DNA of 64,000 bases. It comes from Acidimicrobiales bacterium (GTDB taxonomy: Bacteria; Actinomycetota; Acidimicrobiia; Acidimicrobiales; Iamiaceae). A model generated the notes under the pieces. That model searched no databases. It was not told where the DNA came from and was given only the letters and a program-made list of their open reading frames with translations. How positions within the stretch are numbered: the stretch's first letter is position 1; each line of letters begins with the position of its first letter. The position numbers and the translations under genes were made by a program. Shown here one piece after another: positions 56,501 to 64,000 of the stretch. The stretch lies in NCBI GenBank assembly GCA_035630295.1, contig DASQKY010000042.1, positions 124,001 through 188,000 of the forward strand, in the 5' to 3' direction.

Positions 56501-58536
56501 GTGGACAGGTACGAGGCCGGCACCGTGGCCGAGGCCGAGGTCGAGCCGCCGGCGTAGGTCCCGTTCCCGACCTCGAAGTCGCTGTCGTCCTCGAAGTCGT
56601 AGGAGTGCCGGAGCCCGGCGGTGACGTCCGCGGCCGACGGGTCGGCCTGGCCGGCGAAGGACACCGTGCCGTCGCCGCCCAGGACGACGTCGCCGCCGTC
56701 GCCGAAGGTGGCCGTGGGGACGACGTTGGTGATGGTCAGGGTGGTGGCCGTCGAGGTGATGACGGCCGACCCCGCCGTGGCCCGGACGCGGACCGACGAC
56801 GAGTCGGGCCCGTCGCCCAGCCCGATGCCGGCCAGGGTTGCGGCGCTGACGGTGGGGCTCTGGCCGGTGGCGTCGTCGTACTGGCCGTCGCCGTCGACGT
56901 CCCACTCGTAGGTGGCCCCGGACACGTCGGGCGTGGTCGAGCCGGCCAGGGTCACCGGCGAGCCCTCGGCGGCGGTGTAGGGCCCGCCGGCGCTGGCCGT
57001 GGCCGTGGTCAGCGAGAGGGACCAGCCGCCGGCGATCTGGCCGATGTCGCCGCCGGCGTCGTCGTAGACGTAGAGGCTCCAGGTGCCGTTGGGGCTGGTG
57101 CCGTCGAGGGTGGCCAGGGTCGTGCCCCAGGGCTCGGCCGGGGCCGGGGCCGGGAGGTTGTCGGGGATCTCGTCGTCGAACCGGGACGGCTTGTAGGGCC
57201 CGGTGGTGATGGGGGCGGACTGGCCGATGCCGCCTGCGGCCTCGTCGCTGAAGGTCAGGTTCACGTTGGAGGTCGGGCTGCTCCCACCGGGCCCGACATC
57301 GCCCATGAGGAGGGTGTCGGCCCCGTTGGGCGCCACCAGCACGACGTCGAGGTCGCGGATGAGGGTGTGCGACAGGCCGGTCAGCGTCACGTCGACGTCG
57401 GTCACCACCCCGCCGGCCCCGGCCACGACGATGTTCGACGGGTACGGGTACGAGGCCCCGAGGGTGGGGCCGCTGGCCGGGACGGTGATCGGGAAGGTGT
57501 TGGCCCGGGAGTCGTCGTCCTGGATGCGGATCTCACCCGTGGTCGGCGAGCCCAGGGTGGCGCCGCCGGTGGGGGAGCTGAGCGTGATGGGGACCAGCTC
57601 GTCGGTGCTCTCCTCCACGGCGTCCTGGGTGATGGGCACGTCGACGGTGCGGCTGGTCTGGCCGTCGGCGAAGGAGACGGTGGTGGCCACCGGGGTGTAG
57701 TCGGAGCCGGCGGTGGCCGAGCCGGCGCCGGTGGCGAAGGTGACGCCCACGGGGCCGTCGTCGCCGGTGACGCGGCTGATGGTCACGGTGGCCACGCCGC
57801 CGCCCTCGGTGCCGCGGTACTCGACCGCGCTCAGCTGGAGCTGGCCCGGGAAGGTGGAGACGCCGGTCTCGACGGTGAGGGTCCAGCCGCCGGCCAGGGT
57901 GCCGGCGTCGCCGTTGGCGTCGTCGGAGACGTACAGGTTCCAGGTGCCGTTGGGGTTGGTGCCGTTGAAGGAGGCGAAGGTGGTGCCGTAGGGGCCGGCG
58001 GGAGCCGGGGGGTCCCAGTCGTCGCCGGTGAAGCCCGTGGCGTTGTTGGTCGGCTTGTAGGTGCCGGAGCCGATGCCGCTGACGTTGTTCACGGCGGCGG
58101 GGACGGTGCCGGCGGCGGCGTCGTCGAAGGTCGGGGAGGTGTTGCTGATCGGCGCGTTGCTGCCGGCGTCGGAGACCACCACCACCGTCTGGCCGCCCGG
58201 GCCGACCAGGAGGACGTCGAGGTCGGTGCCAAGGGTGTGGCTGAGGTTGTTGAGCTTCACCGTCACCTTGGTGGTCACACCGGTCAACCCGCTGATGGTC
58301 ACGGGCGACGGGTACAGGCTGGCGGGGCTGTGGTCGGGGGCCGCCGTCCCACCAGCCGGGATGGCCATGGACGTGGTGTTGCTGACGGTCTGGGTGGCGG
58401 CCCCGGCGGGCGCCGGCGGGACCCCCAGGACGAGCAGGGTGGCGGCCAGGGCCGCCAGGGTGGCGGCCGCGGTGGCCCGCAGCAGGTGCCCCGGACGCGA
58501 CCTGGTGGGACGGACCTCGGTCCCCCGTTCCCGCAT
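53572..58536 (-). CDS. Large secreted protein with P-domains, Calx-beta, PKD-like repeats and DUF4214
   Basis: A 1654-residue exported protein. The signal peptide (about 15-47) has [20 protein letters not shown]. Next is a proprotein-convertase P-domain-like module ([20 protein letters not shown] ... [10 protein letters not shown]). A Calx-beta domain follows ([40 protein letters not shown]), then a second P-domain ([20 protein letters not shown]). After a PKD-like segment come eight tandem PKD/REJ-like repeats of about 91 residues, each near [10 protein letters not shown]...[10 protein letters not shown]...SFTAP...[11 protein letters not shown]. Four DUF4214-type units ([20 protein letters not shown]) form the C-terminus. 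It is likely a cell-surface or matrix adhesin. The ATG at 58536 has GGAGGA. There is no LPXTG or obvious anchor, so DUF4214 may mediate retention. Confidence 0.87.
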   Translation of the reverse strand: MRERGTEVRPTRSRPGHLLRATAAATLAALAATLLVLGVPPAPAGAATQTVSNTTSMAIPAGGTAAPDHSPASLYPSPVTISGLTGVTTKVTVKLNNLSHTLGTDLDVLLVGPGGQTVVVVSDAGSNAPISNTSPTFDDAAAGTVPAAVNNVSGIGSGTYKPTNNATGFTGDDWDPPAPAGPYGTTFASFNGTNPNGTWNLYVSDDANGDAGTLAGGWTLTVETGVSTFPGQLQLSAVEYRGTEGGGVATVTISRVTGDDGPVGVTFATGAGSATAGSDYTPVATTVSFADGQTSRTVDVPITQDAVEESTDELVPITLSSPTGGATLGSPTTGEIRIQDDDSRANTFPITVPASGPTLGASYPYPSNIVVAGAGGVVTDVDVTLTGLSHTLIRDLDVVLVAPNGADTLLMGDVGPGGSSPTSNVNLTFSDEAAGGIGQSAPITTGPYKPSRFDDEIPDNLPAPAPAEPWGTTLATLDGTSPNGTWSLYVYDDAGGDIGQIAGGWSLSLTTATASAGGPYTAAEGSPVTLAGSTTPDVSGATYEWDVDGDGQYDDATGQSPTVSAATLAGIGLGDGPDSSSVRVRATAGSAVITSTATTLTITNVVPTATFGDGGDVVLGGDGTVSFAGQADPSAADVTAGLRHSYDFEDDSDFEVGNGTYAGGSTSASATVPASYLSTLGDHVIRGRITDKDGGQTTYTTTIAVVPPPNAAAQADAGEDQLVNAGDEVDLDGTGSSDPEDDPFTYSWAQTGGSPTVTLTGADTVAHSFEAPAGPATLTFTLTVDDDGVGPHTDTDTVTITVNGPPEADAGPDQTVLAESTVTLDGSGSSDPDSGTVLAHSWVQTGGSPTVTLTGADTDSPTFTAPAASTTLTFTLTVDDGDGRTDTDTVAITVNEPPEADAGPDQVVNKDDLAELDGTGSSDPDPLDVLGYSWVQTAGPAVTLTGANTDTPSFTAPEGPATLTFELTVDDGRGGTDTDTDTVTTRVNGPPDADAGPDELAVQGETVTLDGTGSSDPDAGDTLTYAWTQTAGPTVILIGPDTSSPTFTAPASAVPLTFSLTMSDGEGRTDTDTVEISINRRPTAAAGGDQLANTGDTVNLSGAGSSDPDVTDVLGYSWVQIAGPAVTLTGATTVTPSFTAPAGPATLTFELTVDDGRGGTDTDTVTTRVNGPPEADAGPDQAVNDGAAVTLDGRGSSDPDSGTTLGYSWVQTTGPAVTLSGATTAQPTFTAPTGPATLTFELTVDDGQGRTDTDTVQVTVNSIPNADAGPDRLVNLGDTVTLTGAGSTDGDVGDVLGYSWAQTGGTPTVTPTGATTASPTFTAPDGPTTLTFTLTVSDGRGGTDTDTVAIRVNGAPTAGAGDDADAVERTVVTLDGTGSADPDDGTTLGHSWTQTAGPAVTLAGATTAQPTFTMPDTPAVLTFELTVDDGQGRTDTDTVTVTSLPRFTPDEAAVDHTYESLLGRESDPEGLAYWSGLLADGASPKDVATLIAFSTEGTSWVVEQRYQAWLGRPADAGALAYWVPRLQGGRPLLDLELAILSSGELYQRAGGTNGGYVALLYELLLGRAPEPAALTYWQGRLDASTRRRTVANLLLDTDEVERRRVRDAYQRILGRPADAGGLTFFAGVLDSTRDLRRVEIRLAAAGFDQPGSSS
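54210..56410 (-). repeat. Eight tandem PKD/REJ-like coding repeats
   Basis: Eight units of about 275 bases inside the large secreted protein gene. The protein repeats share GSSDPD, YSWVQT, SFTAP and TDTDTV motifs. DNA identity between units is high in the TDTDTVTT segment, so recombination and copy-number change are likely. Confidence 0.8.
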
Positions 58537-58780
58537 GTACTTCCTCCACATCCGCGCCGCAAGCGACAGGTGTCGCCCGACGAAAGGTACTGTGTCGGGG
58601 CGCCGTGGGCCCACGGGACGTCACGTCCAGTGAAGATCCCGCCGTGCACCCGTGCTGGCGCGACGCCCCCGTCATCGCCCGGGAGGGGCCTCGTCCCGTC
58701 ACGCCCCTGAGGCACCGGCCGGTAGCGTCGACCGGACCGGGGGACGCGCCCCCGGTCGCCGGGCAGACGAGGAGAGGCAC

Positions 58781-60229
58781 GTGGTCGATGCCGTGGTGGT
58801 GGGGGCCGGGCCCAACGGCCTGGCCGGTGCCGTGGCCCTGGCCCAGCAGGGCCTCGAGGTCACCGTCCTGGAGGCCCACGAGGCCATCGGTGGCGGCACC
58901 CGCACCGAGGAGCTGACCGTCCCCGGCCTGCTGCACGACGTGTGCTCGGCCGTGCACCCGCTCGGCGTGACGTCGCCCTTCTTCGCCTCCCTCCCCCTCG
59001 ACGCCCACGGCCTCCGCTGGCGGTGGCCCGAGGTCGACCTGGCCCACCCGCTCGACGGCGGGCGGGTGGCGGTGATGGTGCAGGACCTCGACCGCACCGC
59101 CGCCGGCCTGGGGCCAGATGGCCCGGCCTGGCACCGCACGTTCCGGCGCCTGTCGGAGGGCTTCGACGCCCTGGCCCTCGACGTCCTGCAGCCCATCGTC
59201 CACGCTCCCCGCCACCCGCTGGCCCTGGCCGGCTTCGGCACCAAGGCCCTGCTCCCGGCCACCACCCTGGCCCGCCGGTGGAAGACGGAGGAGGCCCGCG
59301 GGCTCTTCGCCGGCATCGCCGCCCACGTCATCCAGCCGCTGGATCGACCCACCACCGCGGCGGCTGGCCTGCTGCTGGCCGCCGCCGGCCACCACCGGGG
59401 CTGGCCCGTGGCCGAGGGCGGCTCCCGGGCCATCACCGACGCCCTGGCCGGCCTGCTCCGCAGCCTGGGCGGCACCATCCGGACCGGCGCGCCGGTCCGG
59501 TCGCTGGCCGAGTTGCCGCCCCACCGGATCGCCCTGCTCGACGTGTCGCCCCGGTCGATGGTGGAGCTGGCCGGCGACGCGCTGCCGCCCCGGGTGCGCC
59601 GGGCCTACCAGCGCTTTCGCTACGGTCCCGGCTCGTTCAAGCTGGACCTGGCCGTGGAGGGGGGCGTGCCCTGGACGGCCGAGGTCGCCCGCCGGGCCGG
59701 CACCGTCCACCTGGGGGGCACGTTTGAGGAGGTGGCCGCGGCCGAGGCCGAGGTGCACCTCGGGCGCGTGTCCGAGCGGCCGTTCGTGCTGGTGGCCCAG
59801 CAGCACGTGGCCGACCCCACCCGGTCGGTGGGCGACGTCCACCCGGTGTGGACCTACGCCCACGTGCCCCACGGCTACGACGGGGACATCAGCGAGGCCA
59901 TCCTGGCCCAGCTCGAGCGGTTCGCCCCCGGGGCGCGTGAGCGCATCGTGGGCCGCCACGCGGCCGGGCCCACGGCCCTCCAGGCCGACAACGCCAACTA
60001 CGTCGGCGGCGACATCGCCACCGGCGCCAACGACCCCCTGCAGGTCGTGTTCCGGCCCCGGATCGGCGGCGACCCCTACGCCACCGGGATCCCGGGCGTG
60101 TACCTGTGCTCGGCCGCCACCCCGCCGGGCGGTGGCGTGCACGGCATGAGCGGCTTCCACGCCGCCGCCACCGCCCTCCGCCACCTGCGCCAGGGGGACC
60201 GGGCCGGGGCGGACGATCACGTGGCGTGA
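58781..60229 (+). CDS. Phytoene desaturase-family FAD oxidoreductase
   Basis: A 482-residue flavoprotein with the FAD motif VVVGAGPNGLAGAVALAQQG and VLEAHEAIGGGTRTEELTVP at the N-terminus, and the C-terminal FAD closure YLCSAATPPGGGVHGMSGFH AAATA. The middle is a helical substrate domain. It belongs to the CrtI-like/PYROXD2 group; the substrate is not carotenoid-specific by sequence, and no other carotenoid genes are in the window. The GTG at 58781 follows GAGGAGAGG. It is divergent from the large secreted protein and convergent with the I36-like gene. Confidence 0.88.
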   Translation: MVDAVVVGAGPNGLAGAVALAQQGLEVTVLEAHEAIGGGTRTEELTVPGLLHDVCSAVHPLGVTSPFFASLPLDAHGLRWRWPEVDLAHPLDGGRVAVMVQDLDRTAAGLGPDGPAWHRTFRRLSEGFDALALDVLQPIVHAPRHPLALAGFGTKALLPATTLARRWKTEEARGLFAGIAAHVIQPLDRPTTAAAGLLLAAAGHHRGWPVAEGGSRAITDALAGLLRSLGGTIRTGAPVRSLAELPPHRIALLDVSPRSMVELAGDALPPRVRRAYQRFRYGPGSFKLDLAVEGGVPWTAEVARRAGTVHLGGTFEEVAAAEAEVHLGRVSERPFVLVAQQHVADPTRSVGDVHPVWTYAHVPHGYDGDISEAILAQLERFAPGARERIVGRHAAGPTALQADNANYVGGDIATGANDPLQVVFRPRIGGDPYATGIPGVYLCSAATPPGGGVHGMSGFHAAATALRHLRQGDRAGADDHVA

Positions 60230-60250
60230 CGGCGAGGCTCCGGGCGTCGC

Positions 60251-60751
60251 TCAGGCGTAGCCGACCGACGAGGCCCGGTTGTCCATGGAGCTCAGGTTGA
60301 GGAGGGTCCCGCCGGCGCCGTCGTGGGCCTCGTTGTCGCCGGTCAGGTTGATGTTGTCGAAGTGCTTGATGACGCCGCACGACCGCTGACGGGTGGAGCT
60401 GATGAGGTTGTTCCAGGGGTCGTTGGTGGCGAAGGCGATGCTGCCGTCGCAGCTGCCGCCCACGTCCAGGATGGCGCCGGCCCCCCCGCTGTTGGCGTAG
60501 TGGGTGGCGACCACGCTCAGGAGCGAGCGGTTGGACAGCTCCTCGGGGTCGACCCAGTCGCAGTCGAGGGTGGAGGTCGCCCCGTTCTGCACGTCCTCGA
60601 TGGCCAGCGTCTCGGTGGTGCACAGCTCGACCAGGTCGAAGGAGGCGGCCGGGGCCGGGGCCTGGGCCACGACGGCCACCGGGGTGGCGCTGACCGCGGC
60701 GACGGCGGCGATGCGGGCGACGGTGGGGCGGGTGCGGGCGGTTCGGGACAT
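60251..60751 (-). CDS. Secreted peptidase inhibitor I36-like (beta/gamma-crystallin) protein
   Basis: A 166-residue exported protein. The signal sequence (RIAAVAAVSATPVAVVAQAP) ends near residue 36. The mature part has paired Cys (LCTTETLAIED with STLDCDWVD; SCDGSIAF with SCGVIKHF). Its tail is VIKHFDNINLTGDNEAHDGA then LLNLSSMDNRASSVGYA, the typical order of the I36/beta-gamma-crystallin fold. In Streptomyces such proteins inhibit metalloproteases. The start is at ATG 60751 after AAGGAAG. It lies downstream of the CU044_5270 gene on the same strand; the gap is 65 bases. Confidence 0.75.
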   Translation of the reverse strand: MSRTARTRPTVARIAAVAAVSATPVAVVAQAPAPAASFDLVELCTTETLAIEDVQNGATSTLDCDWVDPEELSNRSLLSVVATHYANSGGAGAILDVGGSCDGSIAFATNDPWNNLISSTRQRSCGVIKHFDNINLTGDNEAHDGAGGTLLNLSSMDNRASSVGYA

Positions 60752-60816
60752 GTGGCTTCCTTGGTGGGTCGGCGGGTGATGTGGGGGACCTGGGAGGAGG
60801 AGCTGGGCCCCGGCGG

Positions 60817-61749
60817 TCACTGGGCCGGGCGGATGGCGACCTCTTGGTACACGGTGAGGGCAGGGTCGGCGATGCTGGCGCCGGCGCCCTTGCGGGTGAT
60901 CGAGCGGACGGTGGCGGTGGCCGGGTCGACCACGGCCTCCAGCTGCCCGCCGTCAGGGGCCGAGGCGACGATCACGACCCCCGAGGGGCTGCCGGCGCGG
61001 CCCGGGGCCGAGCCGAGGACCTCCACCCCCAGGGAGTCCAGGATGTCGAAGAGCGCAGCCCGTGTGGGCCCCGGCGGCAGGGGGGTGGTGAGCACCTCCA
61101 GGACGTACCGGACCAGGGTGAGCCCGCTGGGCCGGGGGGCCACCTGCTGGCGCATGGCGTCGAGCAGGGCGGCGGGGTCCTCCGGCAGGGCGGAGACCTC
61201 GTCGGGGGTCAGGCCGCCGACGAGCAGGTCGCGTGGTGTGTCGTAGACCTCCGGGTCGGGGCTCGGGGTGCCCGGGGGGTCCGAGGTGGCGAGGACGTCG
61301 ACGCGGCCCTGCCCGTCGCCGGCGATCTGCTGGACCTGGCGCTGCTCCGGCACGTCGTCGGGCGACTGCTCCGGGCTGCGGAGGAGGTCGACCCAGACGT
61401 AGAGGACCTCGCCCTCGGAGAGGCGGGACCCCGGCTGGTCCCGGGCCACAGCCCCCAGCTCGGCCAGGGTGACGCGGGCCCCCGGCTCCGCGGTGGTGGC
61501 CGTGGCCAGCTCGTCCTCGCCGGCCGGGTGCCGCTGGACGACCAACAGCGCGACCAGCAGGACGCAGGCCACCACGGCCAGGGAGGCGACCAGCGGACGG
61601 CGGTCCGGGGTCGGTCGCAGGCCGGGCCGGCCGGCCGGGCCCATGTCGATGCGCCGCTGGACCTCGGCCCAGATGCGGTCCTCGACCTCGGGCGCCATCT
61701 GGCCGTCGTCGTCGTGGTTGGTCGGTCGGCGTCGCCGGGGGCCGATCAT
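60817..61749 (-). CDS. CU044_5270 family membrane protein
   Basis: A 310-residue protein. Residues 1-50 are cytoplasmic, with MAPEVEDRIWAEVQRRIDMG. One helix follows (VASLAVVACVLLVALLVVQR, about 53-72), and the rest is extracellular with the CU044_5270 pattern (LSEGEVLYVWVDLLRSPEQS, LTLVRYVLEVLTTPLPPGPT, LFDILDSLGVEVLG). Such genes usually follow an ECF sigma factor gene and are candidates for anti-sigma-type partners. Here no sigma gene is next to it. Confidence 0.82.
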   Translation of the reverse strand: MIGPRRRRPTNHDDDGQMAPEVEDRIWAEVQRRIDMGPAGRPGLRPTPDRRPLVASLAVVACVLLVALLVVQRHPAGEDELATATTAEPGARVTLAELGAVARDQPGSRLSEGEVLYVWVDLLRSPEQSPDDVPEQRQVQQIAGDGQGRVDVLATSDPPGTPSPDPEVYDTPRDLLVGGLTPDEVSALPEDPAALLDAMRQQVAPRPSGLTLVRYVLEVLTTPLPPGPTRAALFDILDSLGVEVLGSAPGRAGSPSGVVIVASAPDGGQLEAVVDPATATVRSITRKGAGASIADPALTVYQEVAIRPAQ

Positions 61750-61962
61750 GGCGGCCCGCGCCGCGCGGCGCGAACCGTCCCCGCGCTTGCCCCTCTGGCG
61801 GTGTGCACCCGTTCACCCCTTGCCCGACCCAGACCCCCACCACTCGTCCTCGACCATCAGAGCACAACGATGGTCCCTTGTCATGCGGTCTCACCCGGGA
61901 GTGAGCCCCCCGCCCGGGGCCCGCCCCGCCCCGCCGGCCCGGGTGGCCCCTCCGATGCCCCC

Positions 61963-63162
61963 TCAGGCCACGCCGGCCGTGGGCTGGGGCTCGTGGCGCT
62001 GGGCGTGGCGGTCATAGGCCCAGCCCGGGCCCCGGAACACGAAGCCCAGGCGGTCCGACCAGGTCTCCGACCGAGCCACGTCGCGCAGGATGTCGACGTG
62101 CTCGTGGGTGGCGATGCGGGCCGGGTTGAAGGTGTCCACGTTCTTGGTCAGGCCGTAGGTGACGGGCTCGCCCTCCCGCTCGAAGGTGCCGAACAGCCGG
62201 TCCCAGAGGATGAGGATGCTGCCGTGGTTGCGGTCCAGGTACTGCCGGTTGCTCCCGTGGTGCACCCGGTGGTGGGAGGCGGTGTTGAACACCTCCTCGA
62301 CGGGGCCCAGCTTGGGGACCGCCTCGGTGTGGATCCAGAACTGGTAGATGAGGTTGACGCCGCGGGCCGTCTCGATCACCGCCGGGCGGACGCCCAGCAG
62401 GCTCATCACCCCGTAGGGCACGAACATGCCGAAGACGTCGGCCACCGGTTGCCGGAGGGCGGTGGAGAGGTTGTAGCGCTCGCTGGAGTGGTGGACCACG
62501 TGGATGGCCCACAGCCACCGCGTCTCGTGCATGAGCCGGTGGTTCCAGTAGTAGATGAAGTCCCAGGCCAGGATGGCGCCGGCCACCGCCAGCGGCCCGG
62601 TGCCGAGGTCGCGCCGGGCCCCGTGGCGCGACCACAGGCGCGTGGCGGCCGTGCGCGACGCCCAGGTGGTGGCTCCCGCCGTCACCCCGGCCGCCACCGC
62701 GGTGGCGCCGGCCGAGGAGGCCACCTTCCGGGCCAGGCGGGCCATGCGCCGCCGCCGGTCGCGCCCGGGCGGGAGCTCGCCCTCCCCCGGGGGGGCGAGC
62801 TCGGCAGCGCCGGCCGCCTCGTCGCCGCGGGCCGGGGGGAGGGTGCCGGCCTCGGGCAGGCCGTCGGTGCCCCGGCGGGCCAGCACGTCGGCCACGGTGG
62901 TGACGGCGGCGGCCCCCACGGCGGTGGCCACCAGGGCCTTGCCGTAGCGGCCCTTGCCGGGGACCACGGGCGAGAGCACCTTCCCCAGGGCGAGGGGCAC
63001 GACCAGGCTGCCCACGCCCATGGACAGGCTGGCCAGCGTGTCGCGCCGCTCGTAGTCGCCGGCGCTGGGGGGCCGGCCGGCGGCGGCCTGGCGCTTGAGG
63101 TAGAGGTGCTCGGCCCCCATGCTCCCGAAGTAGAACGGGATGGCGGCGACGGTGAGATCCAC
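61963..63162 (-). CDS. Sterol desaturase/fatty acid hydroxylase family protein
   Basis: A 399-residue membrane di-iron protein. Three His clusters are present: HRLMH in YYWNHRLMHETRW, HVVHH in WAIHVVHHSSERYN, and HHRVHH in NTASHHRVHHGSNRQYLDRN. Helices in the middle place the iron at the cytoplasmic face. The first 150 residues form a variable, partly charged extension with two helices. The GTG at 63162 follows AGGGGGACACC; upstream residues in frame are not family-like. The substrate (sterol, carotenoid or fatty acid) is unknown. The SDR gene on the same strand, 68 bases upstream, may be co-transcribed. Confidence 0.88.
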   Translation of the reverse strand: MDLTVAAIPFYFGSMGAEHLYLKRQAAAGRPPSAGDYERRDTLASLSMGVGSLVVPLALGKVLSPVVPGKGRYGKALVATAVGAAAVTTVADVLARRGTDGLPEAGTLPPARGDEAAGAAELAPPGEGELPPGRDRRRRMARLARKVASSAGATAVAAGVTAGATTWASRTAATRLWSRHGARRDLGTGPLAVAGAILAWDFIYYWNHRLMHETRWLWAIHVVHHSSERYNLSTALRQPVADVFGMFVPYGVMSLLGVRPAVIETARGVNLIYQFWIHTEAVPKLGPVEEVFNTASHHRVHHGSNRQYLDRNHGSILILWDRLFGTFEREGEPVTYGLTKNVDTFNPARIATHEHVDILRDVARSETWSDRLGFVFRGPGWAYDRHAQRHEPQPTAGVA

Positions 63163-63230
63163 GGTGTCCCCCTGGTGAACGGACCGGCGTCCATGGTGCC
63201 ACCACCCGCCGCCCCGGACCCAGGGGCGCC

Positions 63231-64000
63231 CTAGGGGCGTCGCCGGGCGCCGAGGCCGATGAGGCGTTGGTAGACGGTCGGGGGCAGGCGGGCCAGCACG
63301 TCGATGGCGTGGCCGTCGGGGCCGATCATGGCCCGACGCTTGTCGAGCTGGACGGCCCGGACGATGACCCGGGCCGCCTTCTCGGGGCTGGTGATGAACA
63401 GCTTCTCGAAGTCCTGGCGAGCCTGCTCGGGATCGGAGCCGATGTCGACCAGGCTGGCGTGCATCCGGGCGTTGCGGGCGATGTTGGTCCTGATGCCCCC
63501 CGGGTGCACGGTGGTGGCCGACACGCCGCAGCGGGCCATGTCGAGCTCCAGCCGCAGGGCCTCGGTGAAGCCCCGCACCGCGAACTTGGCCGCGTTGTAG
63601 GCCGACTGCGAGGGGATGCCGATCAGCCCGAAGACGCTGGAGACGTTGACCACGTGCCCCTCGCCGGACGCCTTCAGGTGGGGCAGGAACGCCTTGGTGC
63701 CGTGGACGACGCCCCAGAAGTTGACGCCCATGAGCCACTCGATGTCCTCGTAGGGCATGGCCTCCACCGTGGCCCCCAGGGCCACGCCGGCGTTGTTGAC
63801 GACCAGGTTCACCCGCCCGTGGCCCTCCACCACGTCGTCGGCCCAGGCGTGGACGGCGTCGCGGTCGGCCACGTCCACCGCCGCGGTGGTCACGGTCACG
63901 CCCCGGGCCTGGGCCCGATCGGCCGTCTCGGCCAGGCCGGCCTCGTCGACGTCGGAGAGGGCGAGGTGGGCGCCTCGCCGGGCCAGGTCCAGGGCCAGGG
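63231..64000 (-). CDS. Short-chain dehydrogenase/reductase, 5'-truncated by the window
   Basis: An SDR with the NAD-binding start outside the window. Visible parts are the end of the Rossmann fold, NLVVNNAGVALGATVEAMPY, the catalytic Ser in VVNVSSVFGLIGIPSQ, the YxxxK motif in SAYNAAKFAVRGFTEALRLE, and VHPGGIRTNIARNARM. It is of the classical type that acts on small alcohols or ketones. The sterol-desaturase-family gene lies 68 bases downstream, so the two may act on the same lipid. Confidence 0.9.
   Translation of the reverse strand, partial: LALDLARRGAHLALSDVDEAGLAETADRAQARGVTVTTAAVDVADRDAVHAWADDVVEGHGRVNLVVNNAGVALGATVEAMPYEDIEWLMGVNFWGVVHGTKAFLPHLKASGEGHVVNVSSVFGLIGIPSQSAYNAAKFAVRGFTEALRLELDMARCGVSATTVHPGGIRTNIARNARMHASLVDIGSDPEQARQDFEKLFITSPEKAARVIVRAVQLDKRRAMIGPDGHAIDVLARLPPTVYQRLIGLGARRRP

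Overview
The window is a high-GC chromosomal segment of an actinobacterium. GC is very high at third codon positions, GTG starts are common, and dnaK and clpB have HspR/HAIR-type heat-shock control. The overall gene style (DUF222/HNH endonuclease, CU044_5270 protein, DUF1385, DUF4214 surface protein) suggests the Acidimicrobiia, possibly near Iamia. That placement is an inference from style; there is no rRNA here to test it.

Left core (1-23.2 kb). A partial flavin disulfide reductase is followed by an ECF sigma factor overlapping a membrane-anchored protein with two neocarzinostatin-like domains. Next come ileS (minus), a DUF222/HNH endonuclease with a perfect SOS box at its start, a DUF2510/GIY-YIG-like protein and glutathione peroxidase. 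The chaperone cluster dnaK-grpE-dnaJ-hspR-small ORF-clpB has HAIR operators over the dnaK and clpB promoters, so HspR probably represses its own operon and clpB. After it lie tlyA and an accessory stretch of VOC, GNAT, KTSC, methyltransferase, alkyltransferase-like and DHFR-like genes, with gene debris and a 78-bp duplicated VOC tail.

Genomic island (about 23.3-38.9 kb). It ends in tRNA-Gly(CCC). A 19-bp piece of that tRNA recurs at 23.3 kb, and both ends carry an ATCTGGCAC direct repeat about 100 bp inside. It holds a tyrosine integrase with a frameshifted N-terminus, an excisionase gene split by an IS110 element, a decayed MobF relaxase, and lower-GC cargo that looks like immunity genes. 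One cluster is a Rubisco-activase-like AAA+ ATPase, a 170-residue protein, a TIR-like protein, a SLATT/DUF4231 membrane protein and a deoxyribosyltransferase-like protein. A second is a papain-like protein, a 45-residue acidic peptide ending in LLGGP and a three-helix membrane protein. The IS110 non-coding end contains segments matching both target flanks and, more weakly, both element ends, in the arrangement expected of a bridge RNA.

Right core (39-64 kb). This holds an iron-type ABC transporter, DedA, CPBP protease and DUF1385 genes, a large membrane Fe-S oxidoreductase, an orphan OmpR-type regulator, a cNMP-binding protein, amt-glnK behind a GlnR-box-like array, nhaA, gpmA, a 1654-residue secreted repeat protein, a phytoene-desaturase-like oxidoreductase, a secreted I36-like protein, a CU044_5270 protein, a sterol-desaturase-family protein and a partial SDR gene.

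Several genes, mostly in and near the island, show single-base frameshifts or single-base stops. These may be real decay or assembly errors, and raw reads would be needed to tell.
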